Part shown: one piece after another, positions 20,239-31,236 of the stretch | Position numbering within the stretch: the stretch's first letter is position 1 | Layout of the letters: every line of letters starts with the position of its first letter | From: Methanobrevibacter sp. YE315 | Lineage (GTDB): Archaea; Methanobacteriota; Methanobacteria; Methanobacteriales; Methanobacteriaceae | DNA: 64,000 nucleotides | NCBI RefSeq assembly: GCF_001548675.1 | Contig: NZ_CP010834.1 | Location: forward strand, 500,001-564,000 | Reading direction: 5' to 3' | Position numbers and translations under genes: made by a program | Notes under the pieces: model-generated | Databases searched by the model: none | The model's input: the letters and a program-made list of their open reading frames with translations, nothing else | Told to the model about the DNA's origin: nothing

Positions 20239-20646
20239 TTATAATGATTTTAAAGGCGCTGTTGCACCGCATGCAGCACATTTAAGTAAGAATATTCTAC
20301 CTTCTCTGATGATTCTTGTATCTGGTCTGTTACATTCATGGCAGATTACGTATTTGTCTACATAATCTTCAATTCTTTCATTAATTAAGTAATGGGTAAA
20401 TTTACCTTGCAATATTGCTCTTTGACCTTCAATATTTCCTGCAGTACCTAATTCTCTCATTAAGAATTTTAATAAATGTTGAGGGTCTCTGTTTAAACCT
20501 TCTGCAACATCTTTGAAGTTTTTAATGAATGTTCTATTACCTTGGATATCTGAATAAGCTTTAGGAATTTTGAATCTTTTGTGTTCAAATACTTCAGGAG
20601 GTAACTGGTCTATTGCTCTTTCTAATAAATCTTCATATTTATCCAT
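20239..20646 (-). CDS. Translation initiation factor aIF2, beta subunit
   Basis: A 135-residue aIF2-beta. The N-terminal half carries the conserved [10 protein letters not shown] and the core alpha-beta domain. The C-terminal zinc ribbon has CHEC and CAAC knuckles. It joins aIF2-gamma and aIF2-alpha to deliver initiator Met-tRNA. The gene follows MCM after a 114-base gap that probably has its own promoter, and precedes NMD3 and tyrS in a translation cluster. Confidence 0.93.
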   Translation of the reverse strand: MDKYEDLLERAIDQLPPEVFEHKRFKIPKAYSDIQGNRTFIKNFKDVAEGLNRDPQHLLKFLMRELGTAGNIEGQRAILQGKFTHYLINERIEDYVDKYVICHECNRPDTRIIREGRIFLLKCAACGATAPLKSL

Positions 20647-20760
20647 ATTATCTCTCCGTAAAATTAGTATAAGTATAATATATTAAATTTTATTTTAATC
20701 CTTTATTAATGTATTGTTATTATTTAAAAAAATAATAAAAAATGAAAAAGTGGGATATAT

Positions 20761-22767
20761 TTAGGAAGATAATCTTCTATAGTATCCTGTACTTGGTTCG
20801 TAGATTATTCCTTTTTGTTGCAGGTTGCGGACAATGCTGCGAACCTTTTCTTCACTAAGATTATATTTTTCATTCATATTGGTTATTATGGCTTCTAAAG
20901 GTGCACTTCCAGCGAATTCCTCTTCGAGAAGAGCAATCTCTTCAGTAACCCTTTGTATTTTATCCCTATCGGATTTAGCTGGTCTTCCATCAATGATGTC
21001 AATATCCATTTCACCGGTTTCAGGGTCGACACCAACTTCTTTAAGACATGCCAACTGCAGTTCAACAGCCTTTTCAGCATCCTCTTTGTCTACAGTATCT
21101 TTAAGTTTGATTTTAGCACTTGCTTCTGCTAAACGAATGATTGCTTCAAGTTGTCTTGCAGTAATAGGGACTGCTGACTGTTCTTCAGGGTTATTGTTCC
21201 TGGTGCTTACATAGAATTCCTTCAATACCTTGTTGGCTTCATCGGTCAGTCTTGGATTGACGGTTTTACGGGCATATGCAATGTATTTTCTAAGCAATTC
21301 AGGCTCAATTTCATAATCGATAGATTTTTCTTTGTGTATTTCCAATATGTGGTCTGCTAACTCTGAATCCCCTTCTCTGCTTGGCTTGTCTTCAATAACA
21401 AATATTAAATCAAAACGAGAAATGATTGGAGCTGGCAAATCAATCTGTTCGGCAAGCACTTTGTAGCTGTCAAATCTTCCAAATTTAGGGTTTGCAGCTG
21501 CAAGAACAGAACATCTTGAATTTAGAGTTGCCATAATACCTGCTTTTGCAATACTTACGGTCTGTTGTTCTAATGCCTCGTGAAGTGCAGATCTGTCTTC
21601 TGCCCTCATTTTATCCAGTTCGTCAACACACACGTTACCCTGGTCCCCAAGAACTAATGCACCTGCTTCAAGAGACCATCCTCCAAGTTCGTCTCTGACA
21701 GCCGCGGCGGTTAATCCTGCGCCGGTAGTACCTTTACCACTTGTATAGATACTTCTTGGAGCCAATCTTGAAACGTATTTCAAAATTTGGGACTTACCAA
21801 TACCGGGGTCCCCGACAATCAGAATATGAATGTCTCCTCTTAATTTTGTGTCGTCTTCAAGTTGTTTTGAAGATCCTCCAAATAATTGAAGCGCAATAGC
21901 TTCTTTTACTTTCCTATAACCTTTAATTGAAGGGGCGGTTGATTTTATAATCTTATCGTAAATGTGAGGGTCTTTAGATAATTCAAGGATTTTTTCTTCA
22001 TCTTCTTCGGAAAGTTGCAGTTCCTCGAATTCCTGTTCTAATGGTTCAATGTGATTTACATAAATGTAATTTTTAAATTTGCCGCTTCTTTCCTCTCTGA
22101 AGGTTTTTAAAGTCCCTGTAATTCTAACTTTATCTCCAGGATTCAATTTGTCTACTAAATCATCTTCTAAAATCATCAACATCTGTTTAGGTTCTGTTCC
22201 TCCAGATAAATTTTCTAAAGGCTCTTGCATCCTTGCAGTCTGTGTATCGATGTATTTTGACTCCTCTTGAAGTAATCTGAATGATCGTCCACCGCATTCG
22301 CTACATAAGGAAGGTTCAATAATTCTGCTGGCTGAAGTCTGTTCGACTTCGTGTAGCCTCATGCACCCTCTACATTCAAAAACTCCAGTTTCGATACGGG
22401 GCCTTATTTCATCAGTTTTTCTTACGATTCCATCTGCTGCAACAAATGTGCCGATGTATTTGCTTAATAGAGTTTTTAATGGGATGATATTGGAAAGATT
22501 CTCAAAGCGAATATTGATGTCCGCATCCTTTACAAGCGGGTCAATATTTTTGATAGCTATTTGGGCTGCTTCAATAACTTCCTCAGGTTTATCTATTAAT
22601 AAATCTGCTAAGTCCGGATCGAATATTTCTAATGATTGGTAGTCTACGTTAAGTGAACGTTCATCCGGGTATTTTTCAAGTATTTTAAATACATCATCCT
22701 TATATGATGTTGCAAAAAATTCTTCAAATTTTGCAATTGATGTTTGTGATTTAGTAGTAGAATTCAT
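20761..22767 (-). CDS. mcm: Minichromosome maintenance (MCM) replicative helicase
   Basis: A 668-residue MCM, the hexameric replicative helicase of archaea. The N-terminal OB-type domain has a zinc site (C132, C135, C155, C158). The AAA+ core has Walker A GDPGIGKS (319-326), Walker B VDELDK with D382 and E383, and a downstream SRFDL arginine-finger segment. A C-terminal winged helix (about 600-668) is present. Length is normal. It heads the minus-strand core-machinery run. Confidence 0.95.
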   Translation of the reverse strand: MNSTTKSQTSIAKFEEFFATSYKDDVFKILEKYPDERSLNVDYQSLEIFDPDLADLLIDKPEEVIEAAQIAIKNIDPLVKDADINIRFENLSNIIPLKTLLSKYIGTFVAADGIVRKTDEIRPRIETGVFECRGCMRLHEVEQTSASRIIEPSLCSECGGRSFRLLQEESKYIDTQTARMQEPLENLSGGTEPKQMLMILEDDLVDKLNPGDKVRITGTLKTFREERSGKFKNYIYVNHIEPLEQEFEELQLSEEDEEKILELSKDPHIYDKIIKSTAPSIKGYRKVKEAIALQLFGGSSKQLEDDTKLRGDIHILIVGDPGIGKSQILKYVSRLAPRSIYTSGKGTTGAGLTAAAVRDELGGWSLEAGALVLGDQGNVCVDELDKMRAEDRSALHEALEQQTVSIAKAGIMATLNSRCSVLAAANPKFGRFDSYKVLAEQIDLPAPIISRFDLIFVIEDKPSREGDSELADHILEIHKEKSIDYEIEPELLRKYIAYARKTVNPRLTDEANKVLKEFYVSTRNNNPEEQSAVPITARQLEAIIRLAEASAKIKLKDTVDKEDAEKAVELQLACLKEVGVDPETGEMDIDIIDGRPAKSDRDKIQRVTEEIALLEEEFAGSAPLEAIITNMNEKYNLSEEKVRSIVRNLQQKGIIYEPSTGYYRRLSS

Positions 22768-22893
22768 TATCTTAATATTATTTTTTTCATAGTTTAAAAA
22801 ATATTGTATTGGTCAGATGATAAGTAAAAATTATATACTAAGAATTTATATATGTATACTAATAGCTTTAACAAGTTTATTATTAGGGATAAT

Positions 22894-23313
22894 ATGAGAA
22901 AATCTAGACTAAGTTTATTTAAATCCACTTCTATGATGATTTCTGTTGTAGGAATTATAATGATTATTGCTACAATCATTGTTATAGCTTATTTAGGATA
23001 CAGCATGGTTTCATCCGGAATCACTGATGAAATATCATCCGGCACACAATATGATGAACTTGCTGAGTTAAAAGCAGAATACAGCAATTTGTCAGTGAAG
23101 TTTGATAGCATTAAATCTACTTATTATGCCGGAGGCCCTGATGAAGTTAAAGTTTACAATGATGCTAAACTAGAACTGACACGGGCAAATTCAGCTATTG
23201 AAAACGTTCAAAGTGCGTTAGATGCTGGAAAACCATCTAATGATGTAGATAGCAGAATCCTTTTCGCTAAAGAAAGGTTAGAAGCTGCTAATAATGCTTA
23301 CAACAATCTTTAA
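22894..23313 (+). CDS. Membrane-anchored coiled-coil protein, function unknown
   Basis: A 139-residue protein with a basic N-terminus, one membrane segment (about residues 14-35) and an extracytoplasmic or cytoplasmic tail rich in helical heptads (DELAELKAEYSNLSVKF and later ERLEAANNAYNNL). I prefer the ATG at 22894, with AGGGAT just upstream, over one 42 bases earlier that would add residues ahead of the basic segment. No family recognised. It stands alone between divergent MCM and the convergent methyltransferase. Confidence 0.6.
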   Translation: MRKSRLSLFKSTSMMISVVGIIMIIATIIVIAYLGYSMVSSGITDEISSGTQYDELAELKAEYSNLSVKFDSIKSTYYAGGPDEVKVYNDAKLELTRANSAIENVQSALDAGKPSNDVDSRILFAKERLEAANNAYNNL

Positions 23314-23315
23314 TC

Positions 23316-23948
23316 TTATTTTCTTTTTCTATTTTTTTTATTAGGCATATATTCAAGCCCAACAACATACATTTCAGAACTTTTTTTACGTGATGATGCA
23401 GGTTTTGTTGTTCTGACATGTCTAAACTTGCCTTTAAGAGAATCCAACATGTTTTTGTATTCGGGGCCTTGGAATACCTTCATGACAAGATTTCCTTTTT
23501 CCTCTAAGATGTTTTCAGCTATTTCAATTACAACATTCACCAAATCAATTGACCTGAGCTGGTCGATGTTTTTGATTCCGCATAGTGATGGGGATGCGTC
23601 GGACATAACAACTTTTGCTTTTCCTCCAATCAATTCCATAATCTTTTCCTGAACTTCAGGTGTTGTGAAATCCCCTCTGATGCCATAATAGTTTTCTTCA
23701 TGGAATCTTTTAAACCTGTTCAAATCCACTCCGACTACAATTCCTTCTTCGCCGACTTTTTCTAAAGCTACCTGTGACCAGCCGCCCGGTGCTGCTCCAA
23801 GGTCAACGACGGTATTCCCTTCTTTTATGATTTTATATTTTTTATCCAGCTGTTTAAGTTTGTATGATGCTCTTGAACGGTATTCTTCTTTTTTAGCTTT
23901 TTTATAATATGGATCATTATGCTTTTCCATTTGCCATTTGCTTCCCAC
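23316..23948 (-). CDS. RlmE/FtsJ-family 2'-O-methyltransferase
   Basis: A 210-residue SAM-dependent RNA 2'-O-methyltransferase of the RrmJ/FtsJ family. It opens [15 protein letters not shown], matching the usual family start. The SAM loop is [12 protein letters not shown], and the K-D-K-E tetrad can be traced: Lys in the [13 protein letters not shown] region, Asp in VMSDASP, Lys in LVMKVFQG and Glu in SEMYVVG. I place the start at GTG 23948, one base after the upstream gene's TGA, with AGAGGGAT as ribosome site inside that gene. An ATG 36 bases upstream would overlap the neighbour and lacks a site. Target is probably 23S rRNA. Confidence 0.85.
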   Translation of the reverse strand: MGSKWQMEKHNDPYYKKAKKEEYRSRASYKLKQLDKKYKIIKEGNTVVDLGAAPGGWSQVALEKVGEEGIVVGVDLNRFKRFHEENYYGIRGDFTTPEVQEKIMELIGGKAKVVMSDASPSLCGIKNIDQLRSIDLVNVVIEIAENILEEKGNLVMKVFQGPEYKNMLDSLKGKFRHVRTTKPASSRKKSSEMYVVGLEYMPNKKNRKRK

Positions 23949-23949
23949 G

Positions 23950-24480
23950 TCAATCCCTCTTGTACTGGTCAAAATCGAGTGCACTACATACAGGAGATCC
24001 GATTTTTACAATTTCAACATCAACTTCCATGTTGTTAATTTCAAGAAGCATTACAGTCCTGTCCGCAAGCCTAGGCACAACTGGACTTCCAGGATTAAGC
24101 AATAAAACTCCTTCTTTTTGCTCTATTTTCGGTTGATGTGAATGTCCTGAAACTAGAATATCCGCATCCAATTCCTTTGCAAGATATAATAATTGCTGTG
24201 TATCTGCTCTTGGATATACTTCTCCATGCACCATTCCGATTTTTAAACCTTCAATTTCGATAATTTTTGCTTTGGGTAGGTCAATTCCATTCACCCTATC
24301 CATATTTCCCTGCACTGCAAAAACCGGAGCTATACCTTCTAATTCATCAATAACGTCTGTCGAAGTCAAATCTCCAGCATGCAATATCAAGTCGACACCA
24401 TTAAATGCATCAATTACTTTTTGGGGCAATATTCTTGCTCTGTCTGGGATATGAGTGTCTGAAATTAATCCGATTAACAT
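23950..24480 (-). CDS. YfcE/MJ0936-type phosphodiesterase
   Basis: A 176-residue calcineurin-like metallophosphoesterase. Metal ligands are seen in SDTHIPD (D and H), HAGDLTS, GNMD and SGHSHQP. Family members hydrolyse phosphodiesters of small molecules in a Mn- or Ni-dependent way; the physiological substrate is unknown. The start at 24480 is chosen because AAGGA lies nine bases before it but abuts the alternative ATG at 24489. It is coupled to the methyltransferase downstream by a one-base gap. Confidence 0.82.
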   Translation of the reverse strand: MLIGLISDTHIPDRARILPQKVIDAFNGVDLILHAGDLTSTDVIDELEGIAPVFAVQGNMDRVNGIDLPKAKIIEIEGLKIGMVHGEVYPRADTQQLLYLAKELDADILVSGHSHQPKIEQKEGVLLLNPGSPVVPRLADRTVMLLEINNMEVDVEIVKIGSPVCSALDFDQYKRD

Positions 24481-24577
24481 ATTTTTCATTCCTTAATTAT
24501 TCAATTAAATTATTTGTTGGTAGTCCTTTTTAATTATATTCTTTAAACTAATAAAAAATATTATAAATTCAGAATGA

Positions 24578-24607
24578 TATATATAAAATTATCACTCTTT
24601 TGAGGAG
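24578..24607 (+). promoter_or_regulatory. TATA box and Shine-Dalgarno of purP
   Basis: TATATATAAA (24578-24587) lies about 30 bases before the purP ATG, and GAGGAG (24602-24607) nine bases before it. Spacing allows only a very short leader. This is one of the clearest core promoters in the window. Confidence 0.55.
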
Positions 24608-24615
24608 AAGATATA

Positions 24616-25707
24616 ATGGGCGAAGTTAAAAAGGAAGACATTTTAGATATTTTGGCTAAATATGACAAAAGTGAAATAACAATAGCTACCCTCGGAAGCC
24701 ACACTTCATTACACATTTTGCAAGGTGCAAAAGAAGAAGGATTTAGAACAGCTATTGTATGTGAAAAAGGTAGAGAAGTCCCTTATCAAAGATTTGGAGT
24801 CGCCGATGAATATATCATTGTCGATGAATTTAAAGACATTGTTAATGAGGATGTTCAACAAAAACTCAGAGATATGAATGCCATTGTTGTGCCTCACGGA
24901 TCTTTTGTTGCATATGCTGGTTTGGATAATGTTGAAGATAAGTTCAATGTTCCTATGTTTGGAAATAGGGATGTACTTAGATGGGAAGCTGAAAGGGACA
25001 AAGAAAGAGCACTTCTTGTTGAAGGTAATGTAAGAATACCATTCAAATACAGTGACCCTTCAGAAATTGACAGGCCTGTAATGGTAAAATTCCCAGGTGC
25101 AAGAGGTGGAAGAGGTTACTTTGTTGCTTCATCTACTGAAGAATTTGATGCAAAAATTGAAGCTATGAAGGCACGTGGATGGTTAGAAGATAGTGATGTT
25201 GAAGCAGCCCACATTGAAGAATATGTTTCAGGTTGTAATTATTGTATACATTATTTCTACTCTGCATTAGATGACAAAGTGGAATTAATGGGTATGGATA
25301 CAAGATATGAATCTAGTATTGATGGTTTTGTCAGAATGCCTGCTAAAGATCAATTAGACATTGATTTAAGCCCATCTTATGTTGTTACTGGTAACCACCC
25401 TGCTGTTATTCGTGAATCTTTACTTCCACAAGTATTTGATATTGCTGATAAATTAACTGAAAGTGCTAAAAAATTAGTTGCACCAGGATTAAACGGTCCT
25501 TTCTGTATGCAAACTTTGGTAAATGATAATTTAGAAGTAATCTGTTTCGAAATTAGTGCAAGAACTGACGGCGGAACAAACACATTCATGGATGGTTCTC
25601 CTTACTCCTACTTGACTTATGGTAAACCAATGAGTATGGGTAGAAGAATTGCTCTTGAAATCAAAAATGGAATAGAAAGAGACGAATTAGAAAAAATAAT
25701 AACATAG
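24616..25707 (+). CDS. purP: FAICAR synthetase PurP (formate-AICAR ligase)
   Basis: A 363-residue ATP-grasp enzyme that formylates AICAR with free formate to give FAICAR in purine synthesis; archaeal methanogens use it in place of the folate-dependent PurH transformylase. The N-terminus (IATLGSHTSLHILQGAK) is the family hallmark and the ATP-grasp core includes VMVKFPGARGGRGYF. The C-terminal FEISARTDGGTNTF holds metal ligands. Strong promoter and ribosome site indicate a well-expressed stand-alone gene. Confidence 0.95.
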   Translation: MGEVKKEDILDILAKYDKSEITIATLGSHTSLHILQGAKEEGFRTAIVCEKGREVPYQRFGVADEYIIVDEFKDIVNEDVQQKLRDMNAIVVPHGSFVAYAGLDNVEDKFNVPMFGNRDVLRWEAERDKERALLVEGNVRIPFKYSDPSEIDRPVMVKFPGARGGRGYFVASSTEEFDAKIEAMKARGWLEDSDVEAAHIEEYVSGCNYCIHYFYSALDDKVELMGMDTRYESSIDGFVRMPAKDQLDIDLSPSYVVTGNHPAVIRESLLPQVFDIADKLTESAKKLVAPGLNGPFCMQTLVNDNLEVICFEISARTDGGTNTFMDGSPYSYLTYGKPMSMGRRIALEIKNGIERDELEKIIT

Positions 25708-25767
25708 ATAGTTATTATTTTTCATTTTTTTATTTTTTTAAAATTTTATTAAAAAGCCTTTTTAGGT

Positions 25768-26187
25768 TTACTTTTTCTCAATTTTATTTTTCTTGTTTTT
25801 CTTTTTGCCGATGTTTTGTTTTTTTTCGTATTCTTCCATTGCTTTGACACGATTTCTTTTAGTCCATGCACCAACAAAACCGACAAATGCTCCAATAACA
25901 AGAATAATAATCATTACAGTCATTACTCCTGTTTCTGTTGTGAAAAATCCTTCTTCAAAAGTTCCTAAATAACCTTGTAATGTTAAGACTACAATTGGTG
26001 TAGAAGCTAGCGCCCCCATTACAGTTCCAGTTATTACATTTTTTTGCCCGTATCCTGCATATAAAAGTCCAATTGCTGAAAATGGGTAGAACCAATCCCA
26101 ATATTGGTATCCGAATAATATGAATGCAGCAGCTATAGCTGCTCCAAAAATCAATGCTTTTATATTTATATCTGATATTGAATCCAT
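25768..26187 (-). CDS. Small membrane protein with basic tail
   Basis: A 139-residue protein with four predicted membrane segments (about 10-25, 33-60, 62-75 and 88-108) and a strongly Lys-rich cytoplasmic tail (from residue 110 to the end). I recognise no family with certainty. It follows the next small membrane gene by 17 bases, and the two look like an operon of related glycine-rich membrane proteins. Confidence 0.6.
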   Translation of the reverse strand: MDSISDINIKALIFGAAIAAAFILFGYQYWDWFYPFSAIGLLYAGYGQKNVITGTVMGALASTPIVVLTLQGYLGTFEEGFFTTETGVMTVMIIILVIGAFVGFVGAWTKRNRVKAMEEYEKKQNIGKKKNKKNKIEKK

Positions 26188-26204
26188 GATTTATCTCCAA
26201 AAAC

Positions 26205-26573
26205 TTATTTTTTAGAAGCTATTAATCCTCCAAATGCTCCGGTTATTCCCATAACTATAGCATAGTAAATTAAGTCACTTATAATTATGGCTATGCTTGT
26301 AAATCCGGAGACGGTAAATCCGGTCAATCCTCCGAAAATGCCAAATGCGCTTCCTCCGAAAGTTGCAATTATTATAAACAATATGGCACAGACAATAGTG
26401 CCTAACGCTCCTGCAACAGCAGCATTCCACAAACCACCAACTATGCCTTCTTGGGCAATGTATCCAGTAATGAATCCCACAATCAATAATCCAACAAATT
26501 CATAGTGTGCGAAAAATGATTTAACTATTACTGCAAGTATAAAACCTACTATCACAGCGCTCCATTTTGTCAT
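26205..26573 (-). CDS. Small membrane protein, DUF5518-like
   Basis: A 122-residue protein of four hydrophobic segments with many Gly residues (for example GGLTGFTVSGF), similar in plan to DUF5518 proteins common in Methanobacteriales. The start at ATG 26573 is preferred to a GTG nine bases earlier because GGTGA lies five bases before it. Function is unknown. It is the first gene of a two-gene operon; both proteins would be integral membrane proteins without extramembrane enzyme domains. Confidence 0.6.
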   Translation of the reverse strand: MTKWSAVIVGFILAVIVKSFFAHYEFVGLLIVGFITGYIAQEGIVGGLWNAAVAGALGTIVCAILFIIIATFGGSAFGIFGGLTGFTVSGFTSIAIIISDLIYYAIVMGITGAFGGLIASKK

Positions 26574-26650
26574 AATTTTCACCGTTTATATAATTATTAT
26601 GGCATTGTTAATAAAAGTATTTATCATTTTTTTCTAGGATTTGATTGCAC

Positions 26651-29248
26651 TTAATAGATGTCTTTTAATTTATCTTTTATCTGCTCAAGTATTGCCTGAT
26701 GCATTCTTTTGGTAAATTCTCCTTTATCGTTCTGATTTAAAACATCTAAATAACCTTGTGAAACCAAATTAAATGCAAAAGGACTTGGAATTACCGTATC
26801 TATGGTTTTTATTTCCATTTCACCACTATCAATCATGCTAATAATTTTTAAAGCATTTTTAATGTCCATATAATCTTCCAATGACTCTCTTCTTGCCTCT
26901 TTTAAGATGGAGAAATTATCATCCATTTCTTGGACAAACTTCAGCAATATTTTTCCCCGAACCTGTTGGCGTCCCGCCGATTTTGATTCGCCCTTGTAGC
27001 GTCGCAGGGTCATCAGTGATCTTCCTGCACAATGCCTGAATCTGGATGCAAGGGTTTCAGTTTTGTTCAATGAATTTGTTAATATTGTTTCAAAATTTTC
27101 AGGATTCAATTCCCTAAATGATTCCAAACCCCCAATTTTCCCGTCTGAACTTAAGTAAAAACCATTGTCTGAAATTGATATTGTTACATTTGTATTGTAT
27201 TTTTTGGCAACGACATATGCAACGGCACGGGATAGGGCATCATTCACTTTTCTTCCGAACAATGAATGGAATATTACAAATTTCCTTCCTCCAAAGCCTC
27301 TATAGTATTCTATTAACAATAGGCGATTGCTTGGAATTTTGGCGTATTTATATTGTTCAATGAAATATTCATATATGGAATTGGCTGCAAAATCATCAAC
27401 ATACAGATAATCGTAAATAAACTCCATAATCTCTTCCTTGCTTCTGCGGTATTCAAATTTTGTTTCCATATGGGATCTGAATTTCTGAATGTCCATTGCA
27501 AGGTCAAAGGATAATGGGAGCTGTTGTGAAAACCAGGAGGGTATTGTCGGTGGCCCTGTTGAGGGAGTAACGTTGATTGTCATTCCCTTTCCATAGTTGA
27601 ATCTATAGGTTTTGCCTCCTAGAACGAAGGTATCTCCTTTTTTGAGCCGTTCCATAAAGGCCTCTTCAATTCTCCCGACAGTCTCTCCATCATATTTAAC
27701 CAAAACTCCTGAACTGTCAGGTATTGTCCCAATATTTGTTGAATATAACATTCTGGCAAGTTTTCCCCTTTTCCCAAAGGTGTTTTGCTTATAGTCAATC
27801 CAGATTTTTGCATAAACATATCTTTCTTCAAGTTCAGGGTATTCTCCCGCCATATAGCTCAGCACGTCTTCATAATCGTCTCTTGAAAGATTTTTATAGC
27901 AATAGCTTTTTCTAATGACATCAAATGCATAGTCAATGTCCCAGGGGTTTTCAATGCTCATTCCGTAAACATGCTGGGCCAGCACATCCAAACAGTTTGT
28001 TGGAATGCTTATTTTATCGATTTTTCCTTCTTTGGCATTCTTAAGCAAAACAGAGCATTCCACTAAATCATCCCTGTTTGTAACGATTATTTTTCCTTTT
28101 GATTTTTCATGCAGTTTGTGTCCGCTTCTTCCAATTCTTTGAAGGGCTCTTGCAACAGATTTTGGGGAGTTGATTAAAACAACCAAATCTATGTATCCAA
28201 TATCAATTCCAAGTTCGAGGGAAGTTGATGAAACAACAGCTTTCAATTCCCCTTTTTTAAGCTTGTTCTCAGTTTCTAACCTGACTTCTTTTGAAAGTGA
28301 GGAGTGATGGGCCATTATGTTTTCATTATTGTAATTCATTGGATACATTTTCTTTAAGTTATAAACGAAACGTTCAGTTCCGCTACGGGTATTTGTGAAA
28401 ATCAGTGTTGTCTTATGTTCCTGTATCAAATCGTCAAGTAAATCATACATTCCCAGACGTGTATCCTCTTCATCGGCCAGTACAATGTCACTGACTGGAC
28501 ACATCACTTCCATGTCCAATTCCTTTAAATAGTTCACATCGACGATTTTGCAGCTTCTTTCAACGCCGTATTCATACCCTACAAGAAATCTTGCAACTTC
28601 TTCAAGGGGGCTGACAGTTGCAGAAAGGCCAATTCTTGTATATTGTCCAATCAGATGTTGCAGTCTTTCTAAAGTTAAGCTTAAATGAACTCCTCTTTTG
28701 TTTTCGGCCAATGAATGGATTTCATCAATTATGACATATTTCACGCCGCTTAATTTTTCCCTGAATTTTGGAGCTACAAGCAAAATTGATAGGGTTTCCG
28801 GTGTTGTAATTAGTATGTGAGGCGGTTTTTTAAGCATTTTCTGTCTTTGATATTGGGTTGTATCTCCTGTTCTGACAGCTTTTCTTATTCCCAATTCTCG
28901 GTTGGCTATTTTTTCAATTCCTTCAAGAGGATCGTCTAAATTCTTTTCAATATCGTTGTCTAATGCTTTCAGCGGTGAAATATAGATGCAATAAACCTTA
29001 TCTTCTAGTTTATCCTTTTCTGCCAGTTCAGTCAACTCGCTTATAACGGATAAAAATGCGGTCAATGTTTTACCTGAACCTGTTGGGGATGATATGAGAA
29101 TATTATTTTTTTTATGGATATCAATGATTGACTTTTTTTGGGCGGGGGTAAAATCTTCAAATTGGGAATTAAACCATTCTCTAACCCATGGATGGAGGAT
29201 TTTAAAAATCTGTTTTTTAGAATAGCTTTTTGTTTGTTCTTCAATCAT
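26651..29248 (-). CDS. Lhr-type DEAD/DEAH-box helicase
   Basis: An 865-residue superfamily 2 helicase of the archaeal Lhr (large helicase-related) type. Walker A SPTGSGKT lies at 54-61 and the DEIH box at 175-178. Motifs of the second RecA domain include LELGIDIG and [10 protein letters not shown]. The long C-terminal region after residue 420 is the winged-helix and Lhr-core part. These helicases unwind DNA or RNA-DNA hybrids with a 3'-to-5' preference and are tied to repair. Normal length. It is a single gene flanked by gaps. Confidence 0.88.
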   Translation of the reverse strand: MIEEQTKSYSKKQIFKILHPWVREWFNSQFEDFTPAQKKSIIDIHKKNNILISSPTGSGKTLTAFLSVISELTELAEKDKLEDKVYCIYISPLKALDNDIEKNLDDPLEGIEKIANRELGIRKAVRTGDTTQYQRQKMLKKPPHILITTPETLSILLVAPKFREKLSGVKYVIIDEIHSLAENKRGVHLSLTLERLQHLIGQYTRIGLSATVSPLEEVARFLVGYEYGVERSCKIVDVNYLKELDMEVMCPVSDIVLADEEDTRLGMYDLLDDLIQEHKTTLIFTNTRSGTERFVYNLKKMYPMNYNNENIMAHHSSLSKEVRLETENKLKKGELKAVVSSTSLELGIDIGYIDLVVLINSPKSVARALQRIGRSGHKLHEKSKGKIIVTNRDDLVECSVLLKNAKEGKIDKISIPTNCLDVLAQHVYGMSIENPWDIDYAFDVIRKSYCYKNLSRDDYEDVLSYMAGEYPELEERYVYAKIWIDYKQNTFGKRGKLARMLYSTNIGTIPDSSGVLVKYDGETVGRIEEAFMERLKKGDTFVLGGKTYRFNYGKGMTINVTPSTGPPTIPSWFSQQLPLSFDLAMDIQKFRSHMETKFEYRRSKEEIMEFIYDYLYVDDFAANSIYEYFIEQYKYAKIPSNRLLLIEYYRGFGGRKFVIFHSLFGRKVNDALSRAVAYVVAKKYNTNVTISISDNGFYLSSDGKIGGLESFRELNPENFETILTNSLNKTETLASRFRHCAGRSLMTLRRYKGESKSAGRQQVRGKILLKFVQEMDDNFSILKEARRESLEDYMDIKNALKIISMIDSGEMEIKTIDTVIPSPFAFNLVSQGYLDVLNQNDKGEFTKRMHQAILEQIKDKLKDIY

Positions 29249-29513
29249 TGTATCATCTGTGTTTTTTCCGGTACTATTAAATTTTTAAGTTATATTATTT
29301 AATTTTATTTTTAGAAATTTGTTATTAAATTTTGTTAATTATTTATTAATTTTTTTGATTTACCAAACCTTTTCAGATATTTATTATCACTTTGTTTATT
29401 TTTTTATTGAATATTCTGCATTATTTTTATATTTAACAGAATTTAATTCGCATATCTTCGAATTTGATTAAATAAAAATAGTTAAATACTAAAATTTTTA
29501 ATATAATTTATTA

Positions 29514-29528
29514 TAGGCATTATGCCTA
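29514..29528. promoter_or_regulatory. Operator-like perfect palindrome before the SDR gene
   Basis: TAGGCAT (29514-29520), a central T, and ATGCCTA (29522-29528) form a perfect inverted repeat directly before the AAGGTGG ribosome site of the SDR gene. An AT-rich TATA-like stretch lies just upstream (about 29495-29512). Position between promoter and start is what a repressor operator would have. Confidence 0.45.
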
Positions 29529-29542
29529 AGGTGGTATAAAAC

Positions 29543-30313
29543 ATGAAAAACTATTTCGATATTAAAGACAAAGTTGCAGTTGTAACTGGTGCTTCTTCTG
29601 GTCTTGGTTGGCAAATTGCTAAAGCATATGCAAGTCAAGGCGCTAAATTAGCATTATTTGCAAGAAGAGAAGAAAGATTACTTGAAAATGTTGCCGAAAT
29701 TGAAAAAGAATTCGGAACTGAAGTAATGTATGCTGTCTGTGATGTTGGTGATTATGATAGTATCACTGCAGCTGTTGCAAAAGTTATGGATGCTTATGGA
29801 AGAATTGATATCTTAGTTAACGCAGCTGGTATGGGTAACAACAAAATGGTTACCGATCAAAGCAATGAAGAATGGGAAAGACACATTCACATTGACTTAA
29901 GTGGTGTTTACTACATGTGTAAAGCTGTCGGAGAAATCATGATTGAACAAGAATACGGTAAAATCATTAACATTGGTTCAATCCACTCCAGAGTAATCTT
30001 CCCTGGTGGAGGAATCAGCGCATACTCCTCAGCTAAAGGTGGAGTAATGAACTTAACCAAAAACTTAGCTGTTGAATGGGCTAAATACAACATTACTGTA
30101 AACGCTATTGGTCCTGCAGTATTCGAAACCGAATTAACTGTAGATTCCATTGAATTACCTGGATTCATGGATCTTATTGCTGCATACTGTCCTGCTGGCC
30201 GTTTAGGTAAACCTGGTGAATTAGACGGTATTGCTATTTACTTAGCATCTGATGCATCCAGTTTCTGTACAGGTCAATTAATCTGTATTGACGGTGGTTG
30301 GACAGCTATTTAG
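29543..30313 (+). CDS. SDR-family oxidoreductase
   Basis: A 256-residue classical short-chain dehydrogenase/reductase. The cofactor loop is TGASSGLG (15-22), followed by ARREERL, whose Arg residues favour NADP(H). NNAG-like LVNAAGMG lies near 91-98. The catalytic set is Ser146, Tyr161 and Lys165 (YSSAK). Relatives include gluconate 5-dehydrogenase and 3-oxoacyl reductases; the substrate here cannot be told. Codon choice looks like that of a highly expressed gene. A palindrome overlaps the promoter-proximal leader and a strong hairpin terminator follows. Confidence 0.85.
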   Translation: MKNYFDIKDKVAVVTGASSGLGWQIAKAYASQGAKLALFARREERLLENVAEIEKEFGTEVMYAVCDVGDYDSITAAVAKVMDAYGRIDILVNAAGMGNNKMVTDQSNEEWERHIHIDLSGVYYMCKAVGEIMIEQEYGKIINIGSIHSRVIFPGGGISAYSSAKGGVMNLTKNLAVEWAKYNITVNAIGPAVFETELTVDSIELPGFMDLIAAYCPAGRLGKPGELDGIAIYLASDASSFCTGQLICIDGGWTAI

Positions 30314-30350
30314 ATAAGAGATTTTTTCTCTTATTTTTTTCTATTTTTTT
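30314..30350 (+). terminator. Hairpin terminator after the SDR gene
   Basis: ATAAGAGA (30314-30321) pairs with TCTCTTAT (30327-30334) around five T residues and is followed by two T-rich runs. This is a classic hairpin plus oligo-T structure right after the stop codon. Confidence 0.6.
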
Positions 30351-30387
30351 TAAAAGATTATATATTCTTAAAATCTAACTTATTATC

Positions 30388-31236
30388 ATGTCTAATTTAA
30401 GTTTTGAAGAAGCTATTAACAACTTATCAAGTGATGATGTTAAAGTTAGAAAAGAAGCTATAGAATCATTAGTTGGAATTACTGATGAATCAGCTATTGA
30501 ACCATTAATTAAAGCTACTACTGATGATAATGCACAAGTCAGATTCAAAGCAGCTGAAATTTTAGGTAATATGGGTGATGTAGCTGTTGATAAACTAATT
30601 GAAGAATTTAAAAATGCTAGTGGTAAAGATAAAAGATTTTTAGCATTTGCACTTAAAGAAACTGAAGATAAAAAAGTCATTCCTTATTTTGTTGATGCAA
30701 TCGATGATGAGGATTTTGGAGTTAGAAAAGTTGCTGTGCGTGCTTTAGGTGAACTTCAAGCTGCTGATCAAATAGATTCAATTGCAAAATGTCTTGAAGA
30801 TGAAGATTGGGGTGTTAAATTAGCTGCAATTCAGGCATTAGGTGATTTGGCAACCGATGAATCAATTAAATTAATTAAAGATGCGCGTAAGGCTGAAGAT
30901 GATAAGGACTTTAAAAAGTCTTGTAATAAGGCCATTAAAAAGGCTGAAAAAAGACAAAAAGCTAAGGCATCTGGTGAATCAATAGTAAAACTTATTCCTA
31001 TGAGCACATTGAAAGAAATGGAAAAAACCAATCCTCAAAAGGCGATTAAGGAATATGAACGTTATGTTGAAACAAAACAAGCGAAAGATGTTCCTTATAA
31101 AAGATTATGTGTTTTGTATAGGAAAGCTAATGACTATGACAATGAAGTAAGAGTCTTGGAAACAGCAATGGAAGTTTTCCAAGGAAATGATAAAAAATTG
31201 GCTTATTTCGAAAAAAGACTGAATAAAATGAAATAA
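30388..31236 (+). CDS. HEAT-repeat protein
   Basis: A 282-residue soluble protein. Residues 1-190 are a run of HEAT/PBS-lyase-type helical repeats with the pattern VRKxAIExLxxxxDESAIEPLIKA, recurring about every 31 residues. Residues 200-282 form another helical part that looks TPR-like. Such scaffolds bind other proteins; no catalytic motif is present. Its stop codon abuts the stop codon of the convergent nitrilase-family gene. A TATA-like TTATATATT lies about 30 bases before the ATG, so the mRNA may be leaderless. Confidence 0.78.
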   Translation: MSNLSFEEAINNLSSDDVKVRKEAIESLVGITDESAIEPLIKATTDDNAQVRFKAAEILGNMGDVAVDKLIEEFKNASGKDKRFLAFALKETEDKKVIPYFVDAIDDEDFGVRKVAVRALGELQAADQIDSIAKCLEDEDWGVKLAAIQALGDLATDESIKLIKDARKAEDDKDFKKSCNKAIKKAEKRQKAKASGESIVKLIPMSTLKEMEKTNPQKAIKEYERYVETKQAKDVPYKRLCVLYRKANDYDNEVRVLETAMEVFQGNDKKLAYFEKRLNKMK

